The notes under the pieces were generated by a model, which had not been told where the DNA came from, searched no databases, and saw only the letters and a list, made by a program, of their open reading frames with translations. The position numbers and the translations under genes are program-made. A stretch of DNA of 64,000 bases from Lepidostoma basale (lineage: Eukaryota; Arthropoda; Insecta; Trichoptera; Lepidostomatidae), in the NCBI GenBank assembly GCA_022606425.2, contig JAHDVF020000208.1:1660501-1724500 (forward strand). The letters run 5' to 3'. Positions within the stretch are counted from its first letter, which is position 1. Each line of letters starts with the position of its first letter. Below are positions 10,276 to 22,900 of the stretch, piece by piece.

Positions 10276-13180
10276 CTTCTTCTTCTTCTTCTTCTTCTTT
10301 TGATAGATCTGACGATCTGTGACACAGAAATCATATCTCGTCGGATGATGAGATCCAGCTGTCCCTCCATCTCTTAGGCGGTCTTCCAGGTGGGCGGTGT
10401 CCGGAAGGGATTTCATAGGCGGCTGTATACGCGAGTCTGTCACCATTCATTCGGGCTACATGGTCCCTCCAGTATCTTCTTCTGGATCTACTCCACTGAA
10501 CGATATCCTCTATTTCGCAGGTTTTCCTTATGTCTGCGTTGCGGACACGATCTCGGAGGGTTTTTCCAGTAATTGATCTTAGGACCTTCATCTCCGATGT
10601 TCTAAGTAGTCCCTTGGTTCGCACAGTGTCAGCCCGCGTCTCTACAGCGTACGTCATGATGGGTCGCACGCATGTTTTGTATATTCTGATCTTGCTGTCG
10701 ATACGCATGTGCTTGTTTTTCCAGACTAGATTCTTCAGGCATCCTGACACGGCAGAGGCTTTACTGACTTGTTCACGTACTTCGGTATAAAGGTCACTTT
10801 GGCTGCAGATCTCCACTCCCAAATACCTGAAACTCATCACCTGCTCCACAGGTATATCATCAACAGTCAGTTTACATCTTGCAGGTTGCCTAGATATAGT
10901 GAGACTTTTTGTTTTGTTGACTGATATAGCCATATTTAGCCTTTGGGATACTGTGTGGAATTTGTACAACATTCTTTGCAGGTCATCTTCAGACTCTGCT
11001 ATTAATGCGGCATCGTCCGCATAGCAAATGACATTCACAGTTTTACTGCCCATTTTATAACCTAGTCCTAGGCCAGCTACCTCTTCTATAATTTCGTCCA
11101 TAATAAGATTGAACAGAAAGGGGCTCAAACTATCTCCCTGTCTTATACCATTGCTTGTAGGAATTTCCCTAGACAGTTCATTGTCAACCTTAATTTTCGT
11201 TTTGCAATTGGTATATAGATCTTGGACAGTCTTTATCAATGTATTGGATATTCCTCCTTCCTGTAATTTTCTTACAATATCTCTTAACAACACCCTGTCA
11301 AATGCCTTAGTCAGATCGACAAAACATATATAGGCTACTTTATTATATTCAATTGCTTTCTCTTTCAGTTGCCTCAGAATGAAGATTGCATCTGTTGTGG
11401 AGCGATTTCGTCGAAAACCCTGCTGTTCTTCCCTATTCGTTATCTTTTGCTCAAGTTTCGTTTTCAGAATACTTGTAAATAGCTTAAGCATTGTGCATAA
11501 TAAGGAGATACCTCTGTAGTTCTCTAGGTTTTTCTTTTGCCCTTTCTTAAATACAGGTGTTGTTATACTTATTCTCCATTCCTGTGGTATAGTTCCAGCG
11601 GCCAATATCCTGTTAAATATGTTTTGGATCTCTTTTATACATTCTACGCCAGAGTACTTAATTAATTCATTGGGGATGTTATCGATTCCGGGAGCCTTCC
11701 TATTTTTCAGCTTCTTAATATGTGTCAGTGTCTCTATTTCACTGAATGTTTCTTCTACAGTAGCTTCAATTGTCGGGTATCCGTGCCCCGGGTCCATAGA
11801 ATAGAGTTGTTTGAAGTACCTTTCCCATTCATCAATTGGAATTTTTGTTGTCTGAGTGTATTCATTGATAGGCTTTCTTTGGTTTTTAAGTAGTTTCCAC
11901 ACTTTTCTTTGGGCACCATGAAGGTCATATTCCATATCTTTTGAGAATTTGGCCCAATATTCTGTTTTTATTTTCTTGATTTCCGCGTTGACTCTGTTTC
12001 TTGTATTCTTATATTTGCGGTATTCTTCTGGTGTGGGGTTGCTCTTATATATTAAGTAGCTTTGTCTTTTTTCTTTGGCAAGGGTTTTAATTTCTTCAGT
12101 AAACCATGGTTTGGGTTTGGTCATTGAATTAATGTTAATATTTCTTTTCCCCAGTGCTTCCGAGGCGGCGTCGTTAATGTTGGTTTTAATTTTCTCCCAT
12201 GCCTGTTCCAAAGTATCATGTTCTCCTATGCGATTATCTTTAATTTTCTGTAATATTCGATTTCTGTAAAGATATTTTGTACTCTCGTCTTCCAATGATT
12301 CAATATTATATTTTTCAATGTATCTAGGGGGCTTTCTTATTTTCTGAGGTCGCTTCATAATCATTTTGCATAACACCAATTGGTGGTCCGACCCAATGTT
12401 TGCCGAACTCAAGGATCGGACATCCAATATTTGTGTAGGGTGTATTGCTCTATTGGTGATAATAAAGTCAATCATTGATTTATCGCCCCTTGAGTTCAGG
12501 AAAGTGTATTTATGTTGCATCTTATGATTATAATAGGTGTTGGCAATTCTTAGTTCATTGCATGCACAAAAGTCGATCAAGCTCTCTCCGTTTGCATTCA
12601 TATCGGATTCATTAAACCTTTGCTTGACTCCATCTAAGATGCTGTCACCAACTCTGGCATTAAGATCACCCAGAATAATAGTCTTCTCTGACTGGGGTGT
12701 ATTGTCAATAGCATTTTGTAAATTATTATAGAATTCTTCCGTGTCGTCCTTTGGTTTTGTGATATCTGGTGCGTATACGCTAATCAGATGTACCTTCTTA
12801 GAGTTGAGATCAATCGTCACTTTTAGAATCCTGTCATTAATATATTCGATATTTTCAATGTGGTCCTCGTATCTCTCGTGTAATAGGAGGCCAACTCCTG
12901 AGTGGGCTCTTTCGGTTTTCTTTTTCCCACTGTATACAAATATGTAATTGGAGAACTTTGATGTTCCGTTCCCTCTCTTTTTAGTTTCTGACAAGGCACA
13001 TATATCGATATTGTGGTTATTTAGTTCCATTATGATCTCCTGATCTCTTTTATTCCAAGACACTATGTTCCAGCATGCTATCCTTGTGGTATTTAATTTC
13101 CGAAATCGTTTGTTCCTTTTCAATGCCGAGGTCTTTTTCCAGGTCAATCCGTGTTCCGAGGCTGTGTTTTCAAGAGCAGT
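10276..13180 (-). mobile_element. RTE-type non-LTR retrotransposon, near-intact
   Basis: Inserted in antisense into an R1-like RNase H fragment. The 12-bp sequence GAAAGAGCAGAT is present on both sides (10264-10275 and 13181-13192), a clean target-site duplication. Its 3' end on the minus strand finishes in a (GAA)n microsatellite (10276-10300), and the 3' UTR is only about 30 bases plus the tail. The 5' end lies inside the open reading frame, so this copy is slightly 5'-truncated. About 2.9 kb. Confidence 0.92.
10331..13180 (-). CDS. RTE endonuclease/reverse transcriptase polyprotein
   Basis: Single open frame with no internal stop from the target-site duplication to TGA. The best-defined part is 938 codons from 13147, but that codon is TTG, and the frame stays open another 11 codons to the element edge with no ATG, so the true start has been lost by 5' truncation. 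N-terminal AP-type endonuclease: ACWNIVSWN, SETKKRG, SVYAPD, LGDLNARVG, TFLNSRGDKSMIDFI, GSDHQLV. Central RT: NRKAPGIDNIPNEL, NYRGISLL, CFVDLTKAFDR, NGIRQGDSLSP, and the catalytic YADD in NVICYADDAALIAES. C-terminal segment: GKTLRDRVRNADIRKT and RWRDSW. Lack of stops suggests a recent insertion. Proteins of this type are often mislabelled craniofacial development protein 2. Confidence 0.93.
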   Translation of the reverse strand, partial: TALENTASEHGLTWKKTSALKRNKRFRKLNTTRIACWNIVSWNKRDQEIIMELNNHNIDICALSETKKRGNGTSKFSNYIFVYSGKKKTERAHSGVGLLLHERYEDHIENIEYINDRILKVTIDLNSKKVHLISVYAPDITKPKDDTEEFYNNLQNAIDNTPQSEKTIILGDLNARVGDSILDGVKQRFNESDMNANGESLIDFCACNELRIANTYYNHKMQHKYTFLNSRGDKSMIDFIITNRAIHPTQILDVRSLSSANIGSDHQLVLCKMIMKRPQKIRKPPRYIEKYNIESLEDESTKYLYRNRILQKIKDNRIGEHDTLEQAWEKIKTNINDAASEALGKRNININSMTKPKPWFTEEIKTLAKEKRQSYLIYKSNPTPEEYRKYKNTRNRVNAEIKKIKTEYWAKFSKDMEYDLHGAQRKVWKLLKNQRKPINEYTQTTKIPIDEWERYFKQLYSMDPGHGYPTIEATVEETFSEIETLTHIKKLKNRKAPGIDNIPNELIKYSGVECIKEIQNIFNRILAAGTIPQEWRISITTPVFKKGQKKNLENYRGISLLCTMLKLFTSILKTKLEQKITNREEQQGFRRNRSTTDAIFILRQLKEKAIEYNKVAYICFVDLTKAFDRVLLRDIVRKLQEGGISNTLIKTVQDLYTNCKTKIKVDNELSREIPTSNGIRQGDSLSPFLFNLIMDEIIEEVAGLGLGYKMGSKTVNVICYADDAALIAESEDDLQRMLYKFHTVSQRLNMAISVNKTKSLTISRQPARCKLTVDDIPVEQVMSFRYLGVEICSQSDLYTEVREQVSKASAVSGCLKNLVWKNKHMRIDSKIRIYKTCVRPIMTYAVETRADTVRTKGLLRTSEMKVLRSITGKTLRDRVRNADIRKTCEIEDIVQWSRSRRRYWRDHVARMNGDRLAYTAAYEIPSGHRPPGRPPKRWRDSWISSSDEI

Positions 13181-13900
13181 GAAAGAGCAGATGAGCTGGC
13201 TAAAGCGGCCGCCATTAGGGTCAAAACTGCCAAGCTCTACTCTGAGTTTCCTCTCAGCTATGCAAAACGCACCGAGAGCACATGAATCAGCTGTGGGAAG
13301 AGAGATATGAGAACAGCGCTACCGGAAGCGGGACCAAAAAGTTTCTTCCCTCCATAAGAGACGCGAAAGAGCTGAGGAAGAGAATAACACCTTCGTTCCA
13401 GCTCTCGCAAGTTCTCACTGGGCATGGTGCCACACTCTCGTATCTACACAGATTCAAGAGTAAAGATTCTCCCTACTGTCCCTGTGACTCACAAACAGAC
13501 CAAACAATTGAACACGTCATCATCCACTGCCCCATCTACACGCGAGAGAGATGGAAACTGGAGAAGGAATGCCAGAAAAAGTGCATAATTATCAGTGAAT
13601 TCCCAGCCATCCTCCGCAGCACAGAAACACTCAACATCTTCATCGACTTCGCAACCACGGTGGTGGATCGGTTGCAAGAGGCAAACAAATAATTAACATG
13701 TCTTTCTTTACAGGTTCGTCGCGTCCCGACTGAGGTTTTCCATGGTTCCTTCAGTTGTAAGGCAAATGTCGGGATGCTTATTAGCTAGTCCATGGAATCA
13801 CACAGATAGGAACACCACTTCTCATTTCTTTTTCACCTCACCCTTCTCAGCTTTCTCACATTCGATTTCTTTCAGCCATCTCTGGCCACCCCCCCCCCCC
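13181..13900 (+). mobile_element. R1/Jockey-like LINE, RNase H C-terminal part and 3' UTR
   Basis: Resumes the interrupted frame: ADELAKAAAIRVKTAKLYSE, then after a one-base shift HMNQLWEERYENSATGSGTK and VLTGHGATLSYLHRF...CPCD...TIEHVIIHCPIYTRERWKLE, stop at 13690-13692. The CxC(x)7HxxxxC zinc-knuckle pattern near the end is typical of R1/Jockey LINEs. At least two frameshifts make this copy dead. What follows to about 13.9 kb looks like its 3' UTR, ending near a C-homopolymer run. Confidence 0.85.
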
Positions 13901-13929
13901 CCCTAAATTTAAAAGTTAAATTAAATTAA

Positions 13930-14920
13930 TTATTTGTCTTTTTCTTTTTTATATACTTTGTATATACAACACTAACTTTAAAAAAAAAATTATATCAGAC
14001 ATGTTTCGGACAACCAGTCTTTTTTTTATATAAATATTTATTTATTTGATACATTCACCACGGAGTGTTATGTGTCATACAAGTAATAATACATTACGGC
14101 TACATATTTATATACAAATAATTAGTACATTTAAAAATAACATCATTAACTAACATAATTGAACAGTTTAAATTAACAAATATTTATTATATTCTTAATA
14201 ATTATGTGAAAAACGGAATAGAGAAAACTAACTAATAGATTAATTACATTATCCTCAGTGATATTATAAAGATACATATTTAAAATATTTAAAAATTGTT
14301 TACAAATATGATCAGTTTTGACAGATATTATAAAGATTTATATTGGAACGTTTATGCTTTTGTTATAACAAATACTCCGAATCAATAAAAAAACATTTAA
14401 AATAATTTTAAGTTCTTATTTGGGTTCAGGTAATTACTTACAACAAGGGAAATAAATCAAAGATTGGACTTGACAAGCTGAATGTTTATGTGAGATCGGA
14501 TGGTTGGAAGTGTTGTGGATAATATTGTCTGTATAAGTAGGTTTTCGATAAACATTAAACTTGGTTTTATTATTAATTACTTACATTTAAAGTCAAATCT
14601 AGGAAGTTCAGTTTTTTATCAAGTTCAATTTCTAAAGTGAATTGGATTTGTTTATGGAAAGAATTTAAAAAAGTAAGGAATGAATTTAATTGCCGATCTG
14701 TACCTGTCCATATACAAAAATTATCATCCACGTATCGTTTCCAAATCAAAATGTTTTTTTACAAATTAGAATTACAATTAAAAATCTTATTTTCTAAATC
14801 ATTTACAAAAATATCTGCAAGGCTGGTAGGAGCACCCATTGCCAATCCTTGTGTCTGTTTATAAATGTCATTATTAAACTGGAAATAATTTTGATTAATG
14901 CAGACATTTTATAAGGAAAT
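13930..14920 (-). mobile_element. Penelope-like element fragment (RT), left arm of inverted pair
   Basis: On the minus strand: FNNDIYKQTQGLAMGAPTSL, then WKRYVDDNFCIWTG (catalytic YVDD at about 14722-14743), LDLTLNVSN and YRKPTYTDNIIHNTSNHPTS. These are diagnostic of Penelope-like RTs. The sequence then jumps to the terminal repeat (14460 down to 13930), whose reverse complement recurs at 15.43-16.0 kb. The GIY-YIG part is absent here. The frame has stops. Confidence 0.85.
14037..14252. mobile_element. AT-rich insertion splitting the left Penelope hammerhead
   Basis: In the right arm CTGAGGA is directly followed by AGGACTGGTTGTCC. In the left arm (minus strand) the two pieces are separated by about 215 bases of AT-rich sequence containing CACCACGGAGTGTTATG. 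The insert's class is unknown to me. Confidence 0.6.
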
Positions 14921-15614
14921 TATGTAAAATTGTATTATTAGAAGTTAAAATATTTTTTTATTACGTGTTTTCTCTCTAAAACGGCGTAGATTTTTATATA
15001 TTAATAATTTAACAAATATAATTTCAAAACAACTCCCATGTGACATTAAACCCGCGTTTTATACAAACAATAATTTAGGTAAATTAATAAAAAAATAATA
15101 AAGGCACGGAAGATAAATTTTCTCAATCTGGGATTTATAACCTGAAATGTAATGATTGCTCATCTTTTAATATAGGTAAAACGAGGCGTAATTTTAAATT
15201 AAGAATAAAAGAGCACATAAAATGTCTTTCTAATAATATTTTTTCTGAATTTGCTAACCACTTCAATGAAAAAGATCATTCATTTAATAATGATAATGGC
15301 GTTGAAATTTTGCATGTTAATAATAGAAATATAACTTTGAGCAATCTGTAAATTTTAGAAATTAAAAATAAAGAAAATATTTTAAATAATCAAATAAATT
15401 TAACGTCAAATCTAATCTTTGATTTATTTTCTTTGTTGTAAGTAATTACCTGAACCCCAATAAGAACTTTAAATAATAATTTTAAATTTTAAATTTGTTC
15501 ATAATATTTGTTATAACAAAAGCATAAACGTTCCAAAATAAATCTTTTTAACATCTGTCAAAACTGAAAATATTTGTAAACAATTTTATAATATTTTAAA
15601 CATGTATCTTTATA

Positions 15615-15937
<323 letters not shown>

Positions 15938-15999
15938 TTTTTTTTAAAGTTAGTGATGGATATACAAAGTATATAAAAACGAAAAAGACAAATAAAACA

Positions 16000-16944
16000 T
16001 CTCCAACACAAAGTATAGCGAACATAGAAGAGATTAAATGAATGATTTTTTTTAACAGATAGTTAGCAATGTTTAAATTTAACTTGTTATAATTCCAACC
16101 CTGGACATGTTTCCTTATTCGAACTTTGAAGGCCCTTCCTGTTTAGCCTACGTAACTTACCGAACACATAGTATAGTTAAGTATTTATTCGATTCAGGCT
16201 CGTGACTCCTGAAGTTATGTAGTATATTTATAAAGATCTACTAACTATTACACACCTAGTAGTAATCAAAGATTCAACACGAAATCGAAATTTATGTTCA
16301 ATGATCGAATCACTACACCAATAAAAAATCATTATGCTGAATGATTTTGGAACAAATAGAAACTATGTCTTGATAAAAGAGTATGGTGTTCTATTATTTT
16401 TGACTATCCTCCCGGATTATCCCTATCCGGTTAATTTGTTTTTACGAAATACGTAGGTAAATAGGTACGATTCGTTTTCATTTGCCCCTATTCACAAAAT
16501 GTGCGTATTTTTAATTCAAGCTATTATATACCTTATGATATTTGTAAATAAAGACAATATTTATATAACAGAAGAATGTGTGATTCGAAAATCGTTTAAA
16601 CTCTAGTCCCTCGTTTCATTGTCTGTTTTATCAGCTGAGTCAAAAATGTATAAATATTGTTCAAAGATGGCATAACGTCAAAGTCGAAGGAAAATAACAT
16701 CCGTCAAAAATTTAGACCGATGTTATGCGAATTAGTATTGTTTTCGTTTTTCTACTTTCAAATTACTAAGTGAAAGTTATTTGGTGCACCGTGGCTCACG
16801 TTTGGCATCCCTATGAATCCAAAAATCGCATTGTACAATGGGGGAAGAGATTTTATGTGTAATTGGAGAAATTGATGTCGTGAACTTTTGCCCTATATTT
16901 CGTAAACAGTTTTATAATTTTAGTTAGAAAAAACTATATTCAAT
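16000..16944 (+). promoter_or_regulatory. Upstream region of the MARCH gene
   Basis: No coding exon seen. The last few hundred bases before the ATG are the expected place for promoter and 5' UTR. No TATA box is convincing; start site not determined. Confidence 0.3.
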
Positions 16945-19900
16945 ATGCCAGTTCAACAAATAATCGTTAAAAATTCTTCTGAAATCGAGAATTTCGAATG
17001 GAATACCGCTCCTTACATACAGGGAGCTCGAAATGATGGATCTCGCGCTGGGTCGAGCTCGAGCCAAACATCAAATAGTAATTCTAGTGGTGATATTTGC
17101 CGAATTTGCCACTGTGAGAGCGATGCACAGAACCCGCTCCTGGCTCCTTGCTATTGTTCCGGTGAGTTAGAGCTACTACTGCTGTCCGACCCACTAAACA
17201 AAAACACCCTTTTAATCTCTAAATATAGATGCTCGGCTTGTAAACAAAGAATTTCCCCTTTCCAAATTAATTCCATGAACTATCGTAATAATGATTTAAT
17301 ATGATTTTCGCGTTTAAATTTCCAGGTAGTTTAAAATATGTTCATCAGAGCTGTCTCCAACAATGGTTGACAGCATCAGACACAAGGTCTTGTGAACTCT
17401 GCAAATTCCATTTTATTATGCATACAAAAATAAAACCGTTTAATGAGGTAAGTGATGGTCAAGTTTGTTGGTCCATATTAGCTATTAAGCAATTGCATTA
17501 GTATCAAAATTATTTACAAAACTCTTTTTAACTTCATTTTAAATAATTCAAACTGTTTGTTTTAACTCAGCATTGAAATTTACCTAATTTAACAAGTTTT
17601 ACATTGGTTGGAAATCAATTGGTCTTAGCCAGGCCGCCGTGGCGAGCGGTCGCATTTTGTGATCGCTCCTGATTTTTTCTATTTCTTCTGTTTCCTTCTG
17701 TGACACTCATCAGTGGTCATCAGTGTGTCTTCATTGTGTGTTTATTTTTTGCCACTCTGTTCTTTGAAGTGAGTGAGGTGCATAGTCGTGTTGAGGTTCA
17801 TGGCCACCTCTTTAAGTGTTAACCCATCAGTGATTTTTCGACCGGCTATACCGGATTCTGCATATGCCGCCACGTGTACTTCCCTAGTACTTCACAGTTT
17901 ACTATTCTTGTCACCACACATTCTATGCCCACGACACCATCCGCAGGACCCAACGAGTTCAATAGTGTTTTCCCAGTCTGTGGAAACACTATTGAACTCC
18001 GCGCCCAGCCGATGTCTTCATAGATAGCTCCACAGCTTGTTTCCCACTGTCACCCCGAAAACTGCACCGTCGCCCTAGAGGTCATTAAAGCAGCGGTCTC
18101 CCAACCAAGGACCAAACCACATCATAGACAATTTTAACCTTAATTTAAGTGTGTTATTTATTGTAATTCGTGATGACTAATGTGTTTTCAAAGTTAATTT
18201 AACATAAATATTTGTTCTGTCTTGCTTAGATGTATTTTCCACGAAATTTTTGGGTATAACCCGTAAATAGTATTTAAGCAATTACCATTTTTAAATTCCA
18301 GAAATTTGTATTCGAAATTAGTTTAATAAGTATCGAATTTGTATAGAATGTTTGAAATAAATTAGTTTAAATGTAACTAGTTCTAAGGTAGATTTAAGTT
18401 GTGCAGGTATGCCTATGAACGGTGATGAGGTCCACCACCCATCACGTCACTTTCCCGCGAGGGCGAACAGAGGAGAGTGGAATGCCGCATTGGTACTTGG
18501 AATATTAGAGGAGGTATGGAAGGGAATTTAATTGAGATGTGCGATGAATTTGATAACAAATCTTTGGATATTTTGTGTGTCACTGAATGCATGGTTAAAG
18601 AGTGTGGATCCAGAGAGCATGGTAACAAGTTCGTCTTGTGGTCAGGAGTACCTCAACTACAAAGGGGAGGTCAGGGTGTGGCAGTGATTTTAGCTCCTAG
18701 GATCGTAGAATGCATGAAAGGATATGAACGTGTGAGTCCTAGACTAATATGGATCCGCTTCAAAATTGGATTGACAAGTGTATTATTCATAATTGGGTAT
18801 GCTCCTGTTAATAGTGAAGATTAAGCTGTGAATATAGGTTTTGGGATAGTGTAAAAGAGATAGCAGCGAGTAAGAACGTGAACGAAAGAATTATTTTAGC
18901 AGATTTGAATGGATGGGTAGAAATCCAAAGGGCTTATGAAGAATGTCTCGGTAAGTATGGTGATAATAGAACGAATGATAATGGAAAGAGATTGCTTGGT
19001 GTGTGTCTGGAGTGGAGTCTCTTTGTATCAAACACGATGTTTGATCATAAGAGAATCCACCAGTATACATGGGAGAGAGGAAATGAAAGGACGACGATCG
19101 ATTACGTCGTCGTTGACTCTAGATTACGGGCGGACACTGTAGATACCAGAGAGTTCAGAGGGGCCGAACTCGGAATGGACGAATTTTTGGTGGCGACAAA
19201 GGTAAATCTGTTCCGAGGCTGGCGCATTAAGAGGTACAAAATAGTGACCGTCTAGAGTTAAAGTAGAAAAACTTCAAAACGGCGACGTAAAAGAGTTTTG
19301 TGATGAAAGTGGATGAGAAGCTGAGTGGTCGAGAATCAGAATGTGTAAGTATAGATGAGATCTGGAACAAATTGAAAGAAAGTTTATGTTAAGCAGCGAA
19401 ATAGGTATGTGGTACATGTGTGCAAGGAAGAAGGAATGGAGATGCTTGGTGGGATGACTGTGTAAACAATTTGGTTAAAGAGAAGAAGGATGCATGGTTA
19501 AATATGTTATCTGTGGATAAGAGTGATTATGAGAGATATCAAAGAGCAAAAGAGCAAAGAAGCGTACAAAGTTTGTAAAATGAACATCAAGTGAAAGCAA
19601 AAAAAGATAAACTGAAAGAGTTAGATGGACTTTAGATGACAAATCACTTTCAGAACAACATAAAAATGTTCTGGAAGGAAGTCAAAAAAGCCCGGAATCC
19701 TCCTGAAAGTGGTTGTGCAAAAACAATTTTGAGTGGTGAGGAAAAAACGATTAATGATTTTGAAAGTATACAAGGAAGATGGATGGAGTACTTTAAAGAT
19801 ATGTATGGCTGTGAAATGACTGAGGGTTCAATGAGTATGAACGTTACAAATGGGAGTTGCATGAATAGCGAAAGTGAGTTGACGGAAATAAATGGGAGTT

Positions 19901-22900
19901 ACAAATAGGAGTTGCATGAATAGCGAAAGTGATATGACAGAAATAAATTTGAACGAGATAGTAAGATCTGTAAACTGTATGAAAGGCGGAAAAGCTGTTG
20001 GTTTATGACTGTCGCCTTGGAGTTTATTAAAAACCGTGGGCCGGTGGTTTCAGCGTGGTTATATAGACTCTTTAACCAGTGTTTAGAGAAAGGATATACG
20101 CCGCTCGACTGGAGGAGGGCTGTTATCATGCCTCTGTGTAAGGGAAAAGGGTCTCGTATGGACTGTGGAAATCACCGGGCAATAAGTCTGTTAACCCCTT
20201 TCCGGTCCACAAAAAAAAATGTTCCATCAGGTCCACAATAGATTTACAGAATTACAGAAAAACAATACATCGAGTTTTTTTGTTGTTGATAAAACTATAT
20301 TTATGTTTACAATTTTTATTTATTTTGAAGGTATGGAATAATGCTCTAATTATTACATTTTATACACAAATTGTTCGAATTTATTGTTCACTTTCTTCAT
20401 ATATTCATCACCACTGTCAAACTCGTCAACGCGTTTTTTTGTAATTCTAGACATTTTGAGGGGTTCGAATTTTTAGAATAATAGTAAGTATCAGTAATAA
20501 TAATTATCAAGTTGTTTGCATGCGCACGGGTCGAGTGTAACTGATGCCAGTGGCCGGGCATCCGTGTGACACGTACCGAGCCAGCCCCTAAAACAAACCT
20601 TTTTATTATGCTCAGGTAGAAAGTTACACATTCCCAATGTTCATAAAAACCATTGAATCCTCGTCACAGTATACTGCTACACTAAATACGAGTGAGAAAA
20701 AAATATGTTTGCTTGTATTTTGACACTAAACTGATGAATAAGAAAAATAGGACTCACTGGAATAAAATCGATGTTGAATGTCATTCGACATAGGACCGGA
20801 AAGGGTTAAGCGCCATTGGTAAACTCTATGGTCGAATTTTAATAGAAAGACTAAAAAATATTAGGTGGGATCTACGAGGCGCATTTATGACCAGAAGAGG
20901 ATGTATGTATTAGATTTTTGCACTTCGAACACTTGAGGAGAAATTTATGGCCAAAAGGCTTAAGCTTTTCTGTGCATTCGTCGATTTGAAAAAAGCCTAT
21001 GATCGATAATACAACAAAACATCAACAAAACTGATACGGGCTGTTGCTTCTCTCTACAAAGGAAGCACTGCCAGTGTTAGGGTAAATGGGGACATCACGC
21101 CTTGGTTTGATATCACAAAGGGATGGTTGAGGTATTAGTTTTGTAAAACTCCATATTTATTAATAATAGTTAACACGATTGTTTAGTTAGATATAATTGT
21201 GTGTTTAGATATAATTTATATAAATTAAATCCAAGTAAAACCACTAAACAATCGTGTTTACTATTATTAATCACAAAGGGTGTTAAGCAGGGCTGCGGAT
21301 GTCTCCATGGTTGTTCAATTTATATATGGACAAGTGTATGTAAGAACTGAAAGGAATAAATGCTGGTACTAAGATGAGTGATTTGTCTGTAAATTGTCTG
21401 CTTTACGCGGACGATGCTGTTCTCGTTGCGGATAGTGCAGATTGACTACAAGTCTTGGTGTCGAGAATGTATGAGGTATGCAAGTCAAACAATTTATAAG
21501 CCAAAGGTGTTAGTTTTTGAAAGGGAAGAGCAAATGACAGTTTGTAACATAAGTGTGAACGAAGAGAACTTGGAGCAGATGAGTGAATTTGTGTATTTAG
21601 GTAGCATGTTCACAGCGGATGGCCGAACGGATAGTAACGTCGAATGAAGGGTTGGTGCAGGTAATAAAGCGAATGGAGCTTTAAAAATAGTTCTTGGAAA
21701 CAAGAATTTATCAATGAAAGCGAAAATGACCATTCACAATGGGGTTCTGGTCCCAATTCTTATGTATGGAAGCGAAACATGGAACTGGCAGAAGAAATAT
21801 GAGAGCAGAATAAATGCGGTGGAGATGAGGTCCCTTAGACGTATGTGTGGTAGAACGATGTATGACAGAATTTCAAATGTTGATATAAGAAAGGAATGCA
21901 GAGCGGAAGAGGGAATAAAATAATTAAAGGATCGCTGCGTTGGTTCGAACATATGGAGCGCATGGATGGAGAAAGAATGGTTAAAAAAGTAGACGTAAAT
22001 GGAGTACAGAGTTGAGGTAGACCGAAGAAAACATGGTATAACCAAATCAATCAAATTTTAAAGGTTGGTCATGTCAGAAGTCGGAAGAATCGACTTGCGT
22101 GTATGAATGTGGAGGAAGCTAGAGAGGTGTGTCAGGATAGAGTAGTGTGGCGGTCCATTCTCTGCCTACCCCTGCGGAGAAACGGCGTGATGGTTTGTTG
22201 TTGTTGGAATAACACAGTTGTTGGAAATCAATTAAAGAGAATCGTGTTTTGAATGAGTAATTTTTCAATTAGTATGTATTACATTCATAACCATACCGGT
22301 TACTATAGCAAGGGATTATGGCATTAGAAGAAAATCTCCTCACAATATATTGTATTTATGGAATTCCATTGTTAATGTGTTTAGTTTATTGCTTGTTACT
22401 GACGTTTGAACTGATTAGGATATTAATAAAATCCTGCAGAACAATGTGATAGCTATAGCAGAGCATTCTCGGTGTAACTTATCTTGTTCCTTGCAACTTA
22501 TATCAAAGTCGTGTCGCTCTGTTATTGTATCCTATGACTTTAATAAATTAATTTCCCTACTGTTAAGTATACACGTGTGAATATTTTTCAGTGGCGTCGT
22601 CTGGAGATGTCGGGAGTGGAGCGCCGAAGACTTTTCTGTGCCGTATGCTTTCACTGCGTGGCAGCTCTCTGCGTCATGTGGTCACTGTTTGTGCTCATTG
22701 ACAGGGCGGCTGAGGAGATACAGCGCGGACTCATAGGTACTGATGCTCATTTTATATAATGATATTGATCTATTAACTATGTCCTCTTTTACTGTATATA
22801 CATAAATCATTGAAGACTGCAGCAATCTCCTAAATATTCACTTGCAGGGGAAACCATAAGACACACACATACCTAAAATCCAAGAAATATTTTTACTAAC

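Larger units (their letters stand above)
17630..22207 (+). mobile_element. Degenerate EN-RT LINE in MARCH intron 2, with nested insertions
   Basis: From about 18.4 kb: a 5' region like that of the short element at 0.95 kb, then the endonuclease ([58 protein letters not shown]), then RT pieces ([41 protein letters not shown]) and the tail [33 protein letters not shown]. It ends in GGCGTGATGG plus (GTT)n. Many stops and shifts: not functional. The sequence 17.63-18.4 kb may be its 5' UTR (less certain). Its tail family recurs at 7.0, 7.5, 26.9, 35.2, 44.6, 46.3 and 51.1 kb. Confidence 0.8.

Noticed and set aside
10390..13310. Several + strand frames of 60-86 codons
   Set aside because: Shadows of the minus-strand RTE polyprotein.
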